From the NCBI GenBank assembly GCA_011051855.1, contig DRKG01000276.1, positions 1-11,984 of the forward strand: a stretch of 11,984 bases of DNA, read 5' to 3'. The notes beneath the pieces are model-generated. The model did not search any database. It was not told the DNA's origin and worked only from the letters and a program-made list of their open reading frames with translations. The position numbers and the translations under genes are program-made. Positions 1-6,616 of this stretch are shown here, piece by piece. Each line of letters opens with the position of its first letter. The stretch's first letter is position 1. The stretch is from a bacterium. GTDB taxonomy: Bacteria; Planctomycetota; UBA1135; UBA2386.

Positions 1-1
1 C

Positions 2-1684
2 GAATGGCGCACGTTCGTACAGGGTTGCTACGATTGGCTCGACCCGCGCCGCCGCAGCAAGGACAACGCCTGGGTCGCCAGCTATGGCGGACTCGGCAAA
101 GGCGAAGGCGCGCGCAAGGTGCAGGACGAACCGACGTGGTCGTGGGGTCGCACACCTGCGGAACCGTTCTACGGCCAGCAGCACGCGGCCGCCGCCACGC
201 TGCTGCTATACGAAGTCGGCGACGTCGACGGCACGATCGCCGCCGGTGTCTGGTCGTTGACCGCCGACGGCTGGCGGCCGGACACGGCACGCGCGCTCAC
301 CGATGCACTGTGTCGCGGCCATCACCGCGACGCGGCGCTGGCGTTCGCGAACATCGCCCATGCGCGCTATCCGGAGTTGGCGGCAGCCGACGCGACTCCG
401 CTGCTGGCGAAGCTGCCGAAGACGCGCGCGCTGCTGCAGGCACTGCAACAGCGGGCCGAAAGCTTCGCCCGCGAAGACAAGCCACAGACGAGTTCCACAG
501 CCGCGCGCGAACATGCCGCGATCGCGCGCCGGTTCGGCCTGGCGCCGCTGCCAAGCGCGCGCAACGCCACCGCACCGCTGCTACCGCGCCACCTCGGCGC
601 CGCCGGCTTCACCGAAAGCAAACTGACCGGCTTCGAAGAGCGACGTCGGGAAGGACTGTGGTACGTAACGCCAGAAGGCGATCTGCACGTCGGCCGTGAG
701 AAACCGCGCAAGGCAACCGGCGTGCTCGATCGTCGCGCCCACCAGCGCGACGCCTACGCCCGCTCGGTGACCTGGCTGCGCCCCGGCCACTACGTGGTAC
801 GCGGCCGCCTTCACTGGACGACATCGTTCGTGTCCGGCGCGATCGTGCTCGGCCACACACGTCGCGATCGCGGGGTTCGCATCGGGTTTTCGGCCGGTGA
901 CTATGCCTTCGCTACCGGCCGCCGTGAAGTCAATGAGGGCAAGGGCCGAGCGCGCGTGAACATCGGCGGTCTGTGGGAGCGCGACGGCAACCTGCCCGAC
1001 ACCGGCCGTTCGGCAACCATCGACCTGCCCGAAGAGCAGAACTGGTTCGCGTTCGAGTTGCACGTGCGCGGGGCGCGGGTCGAGGTCCTCGTCGAAGGCG
1101 AACCGACGTTGACCTACGCGGTTCACGACGGCACCCCGATCGAAGGTCACGTCGGCTTCGCCGTCCGCCAGGGAGCCATTCGCGTGCAGCAGCCGACCGT
1201 GCAACGTTTCGACGACGCTCCGGCGGCGAGCATGATCGGCCTCGATCTCGCCACCCAGACGACCGCCTCCCTGGGCGAACTGCTGCAACTGCGCACTCGC
1301 GGCCTGCCGGTTCACGACGACGGCACCCTGGTGCTCTGGCTACCCAAGGTCGAAGACGGCTCACCGGCCGACCGCCTCGGTGCTGCGCTCCGCGCCTTGA
1401 GCGGCATCCTGCAAGAGCCGCTGCAATACCCGCAACCCTGGGTGCTGGCTGCGCCTGCCGACATGGACCAGAAGGAGATCGGTCGCGCGGTCGACGAAGT
1501 GCACGCGCTGTGGCCGGGCGAACTAGCCGTCGTCCGTCACCGCGTCGGCCAGCCCTTCACCGGCCGCCGGCCCTGGGTCCTGTTTGTCGACGGCCAGGGC
1601 CTCCTGCGCGCCGCCGCGAACGTCAGCAGCACCCGATTGCATACCAAGGTGGCCCGCTGGTCGCGCCTGTTCCGCGGCCGGTAG
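2..1684 (+). CDS. Large protein with ConA-like lectin/glucanase-type domain, 5'-truncated by the window
   Basis: The reading frame is open from base 2, and the codons before the first possible start (GTG at 119) look coding (EWRTFVQGCYDWLDP...), so the gene begins outside the window; about 560 residues are visible. Residues 1-195 are mostly helical with no recognised domain. Residues about 255-405 alternate beta strands (RPGHYVVRGRLHW, AIVLGHTRRDRGVRIGF, NWFAFELHVRGARVEVLVEG, GHVGFAVRQGAIRVQ), the pattern of a concanavalin-A-like jelly roll as in the 3-keto-disaccharide hydrolase/DUF1080 group. Residues about 410-560 look alpha/beta, with PWVLFVDGQGLLRAA near the end suggesting a thioredoxin-like fold, a weak call. 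I see no catalytic motif and cannot assign a substrate. Stop TAG lies at 1682-1684, only 10 bp from the convergent glycosyltransferase stop. A role in binding or processing extracellular glycans is only a guess. Confidence 0.85.
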   Translation, partial: EWRTFVQGCYDWLDPRRRSKDNAWVASYGGLGKGEGARKVQDEPTWSWGRTPAEPFYGQQHAAAATLLLYEVGDVDGTIAAGVWSLTADGWRPDTARALTDALCRGHHRDAALAFANIAHARYPELAAADATPLLAKLPKTRALLQALQQRAESFAREDKPQTSSTAAREHAAIARRFGLAPLPSARNATAPLLPRHLGAAGFTESKLTGFEERRREGLWYVTPEGDLHVGREKPRKATGVLDRRAHQRDAYARSVTWLRPGHYVVRGRLHWTTSFVSGAIVLGHTRRDRGVRIGFSAGDYAFATGRREVNEGKGRARVNIGGLWERDGNLPDTGRSATIDLPEEQNWFAFELHVRGARVEVLVEGEPTLTYAVHDGTPIEGHVGFAVRQGAIRVQQPTVQRFDDAPAASMIGLDLATQTTASLGELLQLRTRGLPVHDDGTLVLWLPKVEDGSPADRLGAALRALSGILQEPLQYPQPWVLAAPADMDQKEIGRAVDEVHALWPGELAVVRHRVGQPFTGRRPWVLFVDGQGLLRAAANVSSTRLHTKVARWSRLFRGR

Positions 1685-1694
1685 CGCGGACGGC

Positions 1695-3041
1695 TCACGA
1701 CGGCCCACCCGGGGGAATGAGCTGGCTCATCGCGGAATCGCGCTGCTTGAGCAGGAAGGCCAACCGACGAGCGGCGGGCACGGCCGCGAACTGCGGCGCT
1801 GGCGGCGGCGCACGGCGTGCCTCGTCATAGATGTGCAGCAAGTCGTCGACGTGCCGATCGAGGTCCGGCGACGACGCGGGGATCTGCGCACGCAGATCGT
1901 GCCAGAGCCGCGGTTCGTCGACCATGCGCGCCATCGCCTTGGCGAGATCGTCCGGGTCTCCGGCGCGGGTGCGCAACCCGGCACCACCGGCCCGTTCCGG
2001 GAGTGCACCGAGATCGCTGGTGATGCACGGCAAGCCGAGTTCGAAGCACTCATCCAGCACCAGGCCGAACGTCTCGATACACGTGCTCGGGAACACGCCC
2101 ACGTGCGGCCCGACGGCGTGCAGTTGGTGGGCCTCGAACGGACCGTGGAAGGTGACCGGCAGGTCCTTTGCCAGAGCGCGCAGTTCGTCGGCGAACGCGT
2201 CGCTCTCGAAGCCGCCGAGCACGTGCAGATGCGCACGCCCCGGGCGATCCCGCACGACCTGGCGAAACGCTTGCAGCAACACGTCGACACCCTTGTGTCG
2301 CCCGATTCCACCCCAGAACGCAAATGCCAGGGGATCGCCCTCACGAAGCGCACCGAGCGTCGACATGTCGCTGAAGCGCCGCTTGTAGCCGAGCGGTACG
2401 ACCCGGTAACGGTCACGGGCGACGCCTGTCGTCATCGCGAGCAGGTCGGCGGTGCTGCCGACCGCGACCAGGACAGAGCGCGCCAGCGACAACTCGGCAC
2501 GATAGTGGTCCCGAAACAGCTCGATGCCGTCGTCGAGTTCGTGCGGCGGCTCGTAGCCGTAACGAGGCACGCAATCGCGACAGCTCGCCGCGCTGAGTTC
2601 CCGACGGCAGGCCTCGTCACCCGGCCGGCGACGGAATGCGCGCGGACAACTCGTGTAGTAGTCGTGCAGCGTCACCACCGCCGGCACGCCGACACGCTCG
2701 CAGACCTCGATCAGGTTGCAGGTGAGACGCACCCAGTGGTGCACGTGCACCAGCGCCGGCCGACGTTCGCGCAGGAACGCCTCGAACGCCATCTCCACCA
2801 GCGGGTGCCACATCTTGACATGGTGGTCGAAGAACAGATCGTCGCGGTGCAACCGGTGCACCGGCAGACCGTCGACCTCGTCGGCGACGATGTGCACCCG
2901 CTCCGCCGCGTGCTTCGTGCCAGCCAAGACCTCGACGGCGAGGCCGCGCGCGCGCTGCTGCCGGGCGACGTCGAACACATACGATTCGCTACCGCCGTGA
3001 CTCTCCGGCGGAAACTGGTGGATCACGTGCAGCACGTCCAT
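1695..3041 (-). CDS. GT4-family glycosyltransferase (GT-B fold)
   Basis: A 448-aa protein of typical GT4 length. The N-terminal Rossmann-like half opens MDVLHVIHQFPPESHGGSES, the usual glycine-rich loop after beta-1 of GT-B enzymes. HDYYTSCPR with Cys132, 145, 154 and 157 matches the cysteine-bearing insertion after the HD(Y/W) motif seen in a GT4 subgroup. The C-terminal half has GGIGRHKG (244-251; Arg/Lys expected to contact the nucleotide diphosphate) and the E-x7-E motif as E323...E331 in IETFGLVLDE, followed by PCITSDLGALPE. It should transfer a sugar from an NDP-sugar to a glycan or lipid acceptor on the cytoplasmic side, probably in polysaccharide or cell-surface assembly; donor and acceptor cannot be read. 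The last 40 residues form a Pro/Ala-rich tail outside the usual fold. ATG start at 3041 with no strong Shine-Dalgarno. No other polysaccharide genes adjoin it. Confidence 0.93.
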   Translation of the reverse strand: MDVLHVIHQFPPESHGGSESYVFDVARQQRARGLAVEVLAGTKHAAERVHIVADEVDGLPVHRLHRDDLFFDHHVKMWHPLVEMAFEAFLRERRPALVHVHHWVRLTCNLIEVCERVGVPAVVTLHDYYTSCPRAFRRRPGDEACRRELSAASCRDCVPRYGYEPPHELDDGIELFRDHYRAELSLARSVLVAVGSTADLLAMTTGVARDRYRVVPLGYKRRFSDMSTLGALREGDPLAFAFWGGIGRHKGVDVLLQAFRQVVRDRPGRAHLHVLGGFESDAFADELRALAKDLPVTFHGPFEAHQLHAVGPHVGVFPSTCIETFGLVLDECFELGLPCITSDLGALPERAGGAGLRTRAGDPDDLAKAMARMVDEPRLWHDLRAQIPASSPDLDRHVDDLLHIYDEARRAPPPAPQFAAVPAARRLAFLLKQRDSAMSQLIPPGGPS

Positions 3042-3044
3042 CGT

Positions 3045-3077
3045 CGCAATCGTAACGTGCCTGCGAACACGATTGCG
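3045..3077. promoter_or_regulatory. Perfect 9-bp inverted repeat between divergent genes, operator or stem-loop candidate
   Basis: CGCAATCGT (3045-3053) and ACGATTGCG (3069-3077) are exact reverse complements with a 15-nt spacer, giving 24 bp centre to centre. Flanks keep partial symmetry (GT before the left arm, CGAC after the right arm). The element sits in the 89-bp gap between the glycosyltransferase start (3041, minus) and the DUF4920 start (3131, plus), starting 4 bp upstream of the glycosyltransferase start codon. It could be a regulator's dimer site controlling one or both genes, or a leader hairpin for the minus-strand gene. I see no convincing -35/-10 pair here. Confidence 0.4.
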
Positions 3078-3130
3078 CGACCTGAGGCCACCGAACCGCT
3101 ACGTTCTCGTCGGTCCGATTCCCGATCCCC

Positions 3131-3664
3131 ATGAGCACCCCACACATCTCAGCCGTTCTCTTCGCCGCTCTTGCGATGGCCGCAGCAGCGACCGCGCAAC
3201 AGCAACATGCCAAGAAGCTGGATCCGCAACGCTACGAACACTTCGGCGCCGGCATCCACGAGGGCACGAAGCCCGTAACGCTGGCCGAGGTCATGAAGGC
3301 TCCGGCGAAGTTCACCGGTCGCACGATCCGCCTCGCCGGCCCGATCACCGGCGTCTGCCAAGCCAAGGGCTGCTGGATGAACCTCGGCAAGCCGCTGCCG
3401 AACGGCAACCCGCCCGTGTTCGTCAAGTTCAAGGACTACGCCTTCTTCGTGCCCAAGGACGCGAGCGGCCGCCGCGCCATCGTCGAGGGCGTGCTGTCGT
3501 TCGAACAGGAGTCCGTCGCGCAGACCCGCCACTACCTCGAAGACGCCGGCAAGCACGAACTCGCCAAGAAGGTCACCGAAGGCCGCAAGCTGCTCAAGTT
3601 CATGGCCAGCGGCGTCGCGATCGAGAAGCCCGCAAACCGGTCGCCGGCGCGCGGCAAGAAGTAG
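3131..3664 (+). CDS. Secreted DUF4920-type protein
   Basis: A 177-aa protein with a Sec signal peptide (residues 1-22, hydrophobic AVLFAALAMAAAATA then QQQ, cleavage expected near A22-Q23). The mature part follows the DUF4920 layout: FGAGI near 38, TLAEVMKAPAKFTGRTIRLAG (a strand typical of small OB-like domains), VCQAKGCW at 75-82 with Cys76 and Cys81, VFVKFKDYAFFVPKDASGR, IVEGVLS, and RHYLEDAG at 133-140. The paired cysteines and conserved Trp/His suggest metal or redox chemistry, but the family has no established function that I know of. The C-terminus is short and basic. ATG start chosen because it places the signal peptide correctly; no Shine-Dalgarno is visible. It converges on a YeeE/YedE gene pair; a link to sulfur handling is inference from location only. 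Confidence 0.88.
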   Translation: MSTPHISAVLFAALAMAAAATAQQQHAKKLDPQRYEHFGAGIHEGTKPVTLAEVMKAPAKFTGRTIRLAGPITGVCQAKGCWMNLGKPLPNGNPPVFVKFKDYAFFVPKDASGRRAIVEGVLSFEQESVAQTRHYLEDAGKHELAKKVTEGRKLLKFMASGVAIEKPANRSPARGKK

Positions 3665-3692
3665 CCGGCCACGCCGAAGGCGAACCGGCTAC
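3661..3692. terminator. Stem-loop between convergent genes, possible bidirectional terminator
   Basis: GTAGCCGG (3661-3668) pairs perfectly with CCGGCTAC (3685-3692), and the intervening segment forms a second stem, CGCC (3672-3675) with GGCG (3679-3682), around GAA. The hairpin includes the TAG stop of the DUF4920 gene and ends just short of the TAG stop of the minus-strand gene at 3696-3698. CCGGCTAC is repeated at 3692-3699, giving an alternative right arm. There is no T-tract on either side, so it is not a textbook intrinsic terminator; it may instead protect 3' ends or block read-through. Confidence 0.45.
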
Positions 3693-3695
3693 CGG

Positions 3696-4115
3696 CTACC
3701 GACTGCCGCCCTTCGACTGGAGAAGGCCATGGACCCACGCTCCGATCGCCATGCCGGCGATCGACAGCAGCAGCATCCAGTTGCCGGTACCGAGCCCGGC
3801 GAATGCTGGCGCCGGGCAGACCCCGCTGAGTCCCCAGCCGATGCCGAACAAGGCCGCGCCGATCACGGTGTCCCGGCCGAGCTTCGCCGGGTGCTCGGCG
3901 AAGCTCTCGCCCGCCGGTGGCCGGCCCAGCACCTTCGGAGCGACGCGGTAGGTGACGAACGTCACCACGACCGCACCGCCGAGCACGAACAACAGACCGA
4001 GATCCTGAAGCGTCAGGAAGCTGAGCACCACTTCGGGCCGGATCATGCCGGACACGGCGAGGCCCGCGCCGAACAGCATGCCGGACACGAGCACCCATGG
4101 CAGGTCACGTATCAT
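3696..4115 (-). CDS. YeeE/YedE (sulfur-transport) family half-protein, second subunit
   Basis: A 139-aa integral membrane protein with about four hydrophobic segments (residues 6-24, 40-56, 84-100, 110-131). It carries FGAGLAVSGMIRP near the N-terminus and GLSGVCPAPA at 95-104 with Cys100, matching the GxCP(G/A)PA cysteine motif of the second half of YeeE/YedE transporters. In the characterised relative TsuA (YeeE) of E. coli and related bacteria, such cysteines relay thiosulfate across the inner membrane; the split two-gene form is the PmpA/PmpB arrangement. The ATG overlaps the upstream gene's TGA (ATGA, 4112-4115), and GAGG (4122-4125 on the reverse strand) lies 6 nt before it, so translation is probably coupled. 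The same frame stays open upstream, but that part is antisense shadow and is excluded. The exact sulfur substrate is unknown. Confidence 0.9.
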   Translation of the reverse strand: MIRDLPWVLVSGMLFGAGLAVSGMIRPEVVLSFLTLQDLGLLFVLGGAVVVTFVTYRVAPKVLGRPPAGESFAEHPAKLGRDTVIGAALFGIGWGLSGVCPAPAFAGLGTGNWMLLLSIAGMAIGAWVHGLLQSKGGSR

Positions 4116-4582
4116 GCTCCACCTCGCAGGATCGCGACGACGTGCGCGGTGGCGATCGCGACCGTCAGGAAGATGCCGACCGCGACGAACGACGCCGGCC
4201 GCAGCGAGGCCATACCGCAGATCCCGTGTCCCGAAGTGCACCCGCCGCCGAGCCGGGCGCCGAAGCCCGCGATCACGCCGCCGAGCAGCAACTGCCACCA
4301 CGGAATCGTGGTCGAGTCGAGGCCCGAGACGAACAAGCCGACGACGAGCGCGCCGAGCACCATGCCGATCGCGTAGATCAGCCGCCAGCCCCGGCTCCTG
4401 ACGAACCGTTCCTGCTGGAAGTAGGGCCGGTCCGATACGAACGAGCACGAGGTCGTGAACACCGAACTCGCACCGCCGATGCGCCCGGTGGCCACAAACA
4501 ACAAGCTGACGCCGGCGCCGATCAGCAGGCCGCCGACGAGGTAGCGGGTAACACCCAGAGGAAGAAGATCCACCAACATCAC
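4112..4582 (-). CDS. YeeE/YedE (sulfur-transport) family half-protein, first subunit
   Basis: Up to 156 aa, with hydrophobic segments near residues 14-31, 67-87, 97-111 and 129-151. The motif GGGCTSGHGICG (112-123, Cys115 and Cys122) is diagnostic for the first half of YeeE/YedE proteins, and Cys46 lies in the preceding loop (TTSCSF). Together with the next gene it rebuilds one full-length thiosulfate-type carrier. The start is uncertain: GTG at 4582, ATG at 4579, or GTG at 4573. An AAGGGG on the reverse strand (4584-4589) is too close to the first two (1-4 nt) but about 10 nt ahead of GTG 4573, which I slightly prefer. It follows the 4622-6082 gene by about 40 bp on the same strand, so one transcript may cover all three; no regulator of the PmpR/BigR kind is adjacent. 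Confidence 0.9.
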   Translation of the reverse strand: MMLVDLLPLGVTRYLVGGLLIGAGVSLLFVATGRIGGASSVFTTSCSFVSDRPYFQQERFVRSRGWRLIYAIGMVLGALVVGLFVSGLDSTTIPWWQLLLGGVIAGFGARLGGGCTSGHGICGMASLRPASFVAVGIFLTVAIATAHVVAILRGGA

Positions 4583-4621
4583 CCCTTCATGTTACGGCAG
4601 CGGCGGAGCGGAGGCACGCCG

Positions 4622-6082
4622 TCAGAAACCCGACGTTTCGCGCCAGGGTGAGCCCGCCCGTGCCCATTCCCGCCACTCGGCCTGCAGAGCGTGCATGTCG
4701 ACGCCGAGCGCTTCCCGATAGCGCTGCGCGGCGGTTTCCGGCGTCAGTTCCTTGGTCGGCCCCATCACCGTGATCAGTCGCCACCACCTGTCCGGGTAGC
4801 GCGCCACCAGCCAGCCCATGAAGCTCCACGCCTTGACGCGCGCCGAATCACGGAAGTTGTCGCTGCGTTCACGCGCCAACCGATCGAGCGGCCAATCCTT
4901 GCCCTGGGCGATCTCTTCCTCGATGCGCGCCTGCCACACGCCGGGCTCACGCCGCATGAACTGGTAGTCGGACGAGACCGTGTGCGGCAGACTCGCGTAG
5001 TAGGTCAAGGTGGTGCCGCAGATCAGGTATTGGCACACGTGCATCAGCCCTTCACTGAGGCCGGTGTTGCGCCCCCATAGAAGGTGCTTCCTGGCAACGT
5101 GTGCGACGATACGATCCTCGCGGCTGTCGTGGCGGCCCCATGTCACCGACGCCCAGTAGCCGTCGACCTTGAACGTCGTGCCGGCGAACATCCGCGCCTG
5201 ATCGGCGGTGCGGCGTCCCGTCGATTCCGGGCTGCTGGCGAACAAGATGTCGCGCTGCACATTGTCCTGCAGGAACGCATTCCATCGGATTGCGTCCGCC
5301 CTGACCGCGCGCCGCTCCCGCCCGAGTAGGAACGACAACAGCTCATAGCAACGCTCGGCCCACTGCACCGAATCATTGGCCTCGGACTGAGCACCGGCGA
5401 TCCAATGGGTGAAATGCTTCGATCTGGCGCCCTTGAACGCGATACCCGTGCGGCGCAGCGTCGGCGGCAGGCGCGAAGCATCGAGCTCGGTGATCGGGAA
5501 CGATTGCTCGCGCAACTCGTCCGCCTTGTCGCGGATCTCCCGCATCCGCCGCACGAACGCGATCTGCGCCCCGCTGCCGAAGAACCCGTCGATCTCCTCG
5601 TGTCCGAGCCCGCGATGCCAGCGTGCTTCGTCGGGCTGGAAGACCAACGCGCGCTCAAGTTGGTAGTGGCCAGCGGCCACGTCACCACTGGCCACCAACT
5701 CCAAGCCGTAGTTGCCGTGCAGTTCGCCGACCAGGCCGACCACGTCCCGCCACGCCTTCTCGGTCTTGAGGCGCATGCGCCGATCGTCGTAATCCGCACG
5801 CGACGAGGCCTTTCCCCGCAGCCACTCACCCTTCACCTTGCGGAAACCCAGCCCCTTGCGTGCCGCCGCACAGTCGGAGTCGTAGTGGTCGAGCACCATC
5901 TGCCACACCTCGCGCGCGCGCGAGAACTGGCGGTTGGCCCGCGCCTTGCGCGCGAACTTCAGCAGGTGCTCGACGATCTGCCCGTCGACCTCGAGCCGCC
6001 GCGGGGCACTCCCTTCCTGCCCGACGAGCGGCAAGACGGTGAGGGTGCTGAGGACTGCCGCGGCGAGGCTCTCGCTCTTCAT
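4622..6082 (-). CDS. Exported TPR-like protein with a degenerate peptidase-MA/gluzincin-like domain
   Basis: A 486-aa protein. Residues 1-22 form a plausible signal peptide (one Lys, then AAAVLSTLTVLPLVG). Residues about 34-165 are helical and TPR-like, with alternating helices and the passage GLELVASGDVAAGHYQLERALVFQPDEARWH. The C-terminal region resembles the planctomycete TPR plus DUF1570/peptidase-MA architecture: VAHVARKHLLW (326-336), then GLSEGL (341-346), then KAWSFMGWLVARYPDRWW (418-435) where active relatives have the helix after the zinc ligands. In true gluzincins one expects HExxH and then a W-x-SEG glutamate; here the segment reads H-V-A-R-K-H with no Glu, so it is probably inactive, or else not a member. 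No close family is recognised. ATG at 6082 has GAGGG immediately before it, too close to act as a normal ribosome site. The adjacent transporter genes suggest no function. Confidence 0.8.
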   Translation of the reverse strand: MKSESLAAAVLSTLTVLPLVGQEGSAPRRLEVDGQIVEHLLKFARKARANRQFSRAREVWQMVLDHYDSDCAAARKGLGFRKVKGEWLRGKASSRADYDDRRMRLKTEKAWRDVVGLVGELHGNYGLELVASGDVAAGHYQLERALVFQPDEARWHRGLGHEEIDGFFGSGAQIAFVRRMREIRDKADELREQSFPITELDASRLPPTLRRTGIAFKGARSKHFTHWIAGAQSEANDSVQWAERCYELLSFLLGRERRAVRADAIRWNAFLQDNVQRDILFASSPESTGRRTADQARMFAGTTFKVDGYWASVTWGRHDSREDRIVAHVARKHLLWGRNTGLSEGLMHVCQYLICGTTLTYYASLPHTVSSDYQFMRREPGVWQARIEEEIAQGKDWPLDRLARERSDNFRDSARVKAWSFMGWLVARYPDRWWRLITVMGPTKELTPETAAQRYREALGVDMHALQAEWREWARAGSPWRETSGF

Positions 6083-6121
6083 CCCTCGAAGGTAACCGGA
6101 TCCCGCAGCCGACGACGACTC

Positions 6122-6141
6122 GTAGTTTCTAGCAGTTTCTA
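6122..6141. repeat. Tandem 10-bp repeat in an AT-rich patch of a divergent intergenic region
   Basis: GTAGTTTCTA (6122-6131) is followed directly by GCAGTTTCTA (6132-6141), differing at one base. The 10-bp period puts both copies on the same face of the helix. This is the most AT-rich stretch in the 150-bp gap between the divergent genes at 6082 (minus) and 6233 (plus), so it may be a regulator site or part of a promoter. I cannot place convincing -35/-10 boxes. Confidence 0.35.
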
Positions 6142-6148
6142 TTCAGGG

Positions 6149-6167
6149 TCGGCCGCCTCCCGGCCGA
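6149..6167. promoter_or_regulatory. Perfect 7-bp hairpin in the leader of the 6233 gene
   Basis: TCGGCCG (6149-6155) and CGGCCGA (6161-6167) are exact complements around a 5-nt loop CCTCC, a stable GC stem. The loop plus the first base of the right arm reads CTCCC, the exact complement of GGGAG at 6221-6225, the probable Shine-Dalgarno of the 6233 gene. No T-tract follows, so it is not an intrinsic terminator for plus-strand transcription. A translational control role is inference. Confidence 0.4.
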
Positions 6168-6232
6168 ACACGAAGGGGCACCCGGAAGGAAACACAAGAG
6201 CGAAGCGAGAACCGACTGCAGGGAGATCGAGG

Positions 6233-6616
6233 ATGCAGAACCGAACACACTCCGAACACCAGAACGCGCAGACCCCGAACGACCATGCCGACCGGCTGGA
6301 GCGCCTGAAGCGCGCATCCTTGCGCGACCAAGCCGTGCGCGCCATCTGGCAGTTGGGGGCGCTCCTGCGGCGCGTCGAGCGCGAAGCCCCGCACGTGCAC
6401 CAACGCCTGCGGATCGCGGTCGAAGCGCTGCAACTGCTGGGGGCGCAACTCCAGCTCGACATCGATGCGCGCCAGCACGAACCGGTGGACACGGCGCCGA
6501 CGAGGTTTTCTAGCCGTTCCTCTCAAGTTCGAGGCAGCGCTGGTCGATCACGGAGCAAGCATGAGCAGCGAGATCCAGATCAAGATCGGGCCCGTGGAGC
6601 TGACCTGTCGTGGTGA
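6233..6616 (+). CDS. Small helical protein of unknown function
   Basis: A 127-aa frame starting at ATG 6233 with GGGAG (6221-6225) 7 nt upstream, a good ribosome site that fixes the start. Residues 1-88 use strongly GC-rich third positions and read as a polar N-terminus then a long amphipathic helix pair (DQAVRAIWQLGALLRRVEREAP, then HQRLRIAVEALQLLGAQLQLDI). No transmembrane segment or known motif. From about residue 90 (after DTAPTRF, base 6508) codon use changes abruptly to low GC3 and the protein becomes Ser/Arg-rich, running 56 nt into the next gene. A stop in the next frame (TAG at 6511-6513), just after TTTT, would end the protein at the composition break, so a lost T or a -1 shift there is possible. 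Probably co-transcribed with the two following genes. I recognise no family. Confidence 0.6.
   Translation: MQNRTHSEHQNAQTPNDHADRLERLKRASLRDQAVRAIWQLGALLRRVEREAPHVHQRLRIAVEALQLLGAQLQLDIDARQHEPVDTAPTRFSSRSSQVRGSAGRSRSKHEQRDPDQDRARGADLSW

Noticed and set aside
1584..3134. A 516-aa plus-strand open frame opposite the glycosyltransferase
   Set aside because: It runs antisense to a gene with clear GT4 motifs; its translation is Arg/His/Gln-rich with no domain, typical shadow coding in GC-rich DNA.
4579..4590. A three-codon upstream frame (ATG AAG GGG TGA) before the first YeeE/YedE gene
   Set aside because: Short enough to occur by chance; the AAGGGG is better explained as the ribosome site.
5405..6232. 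Upstream extension of the 6233 frame, antisense to the TPR-like gene
   Set aside because: The part before 6233 is shadow; ATG 6233 has its own good ribosome site.
6143..6526. Minus-strand frames opposite the 6233 gene
   Set aside because: No ribosome site or recognisable domain; the plus strand has the better start signal and codon use.
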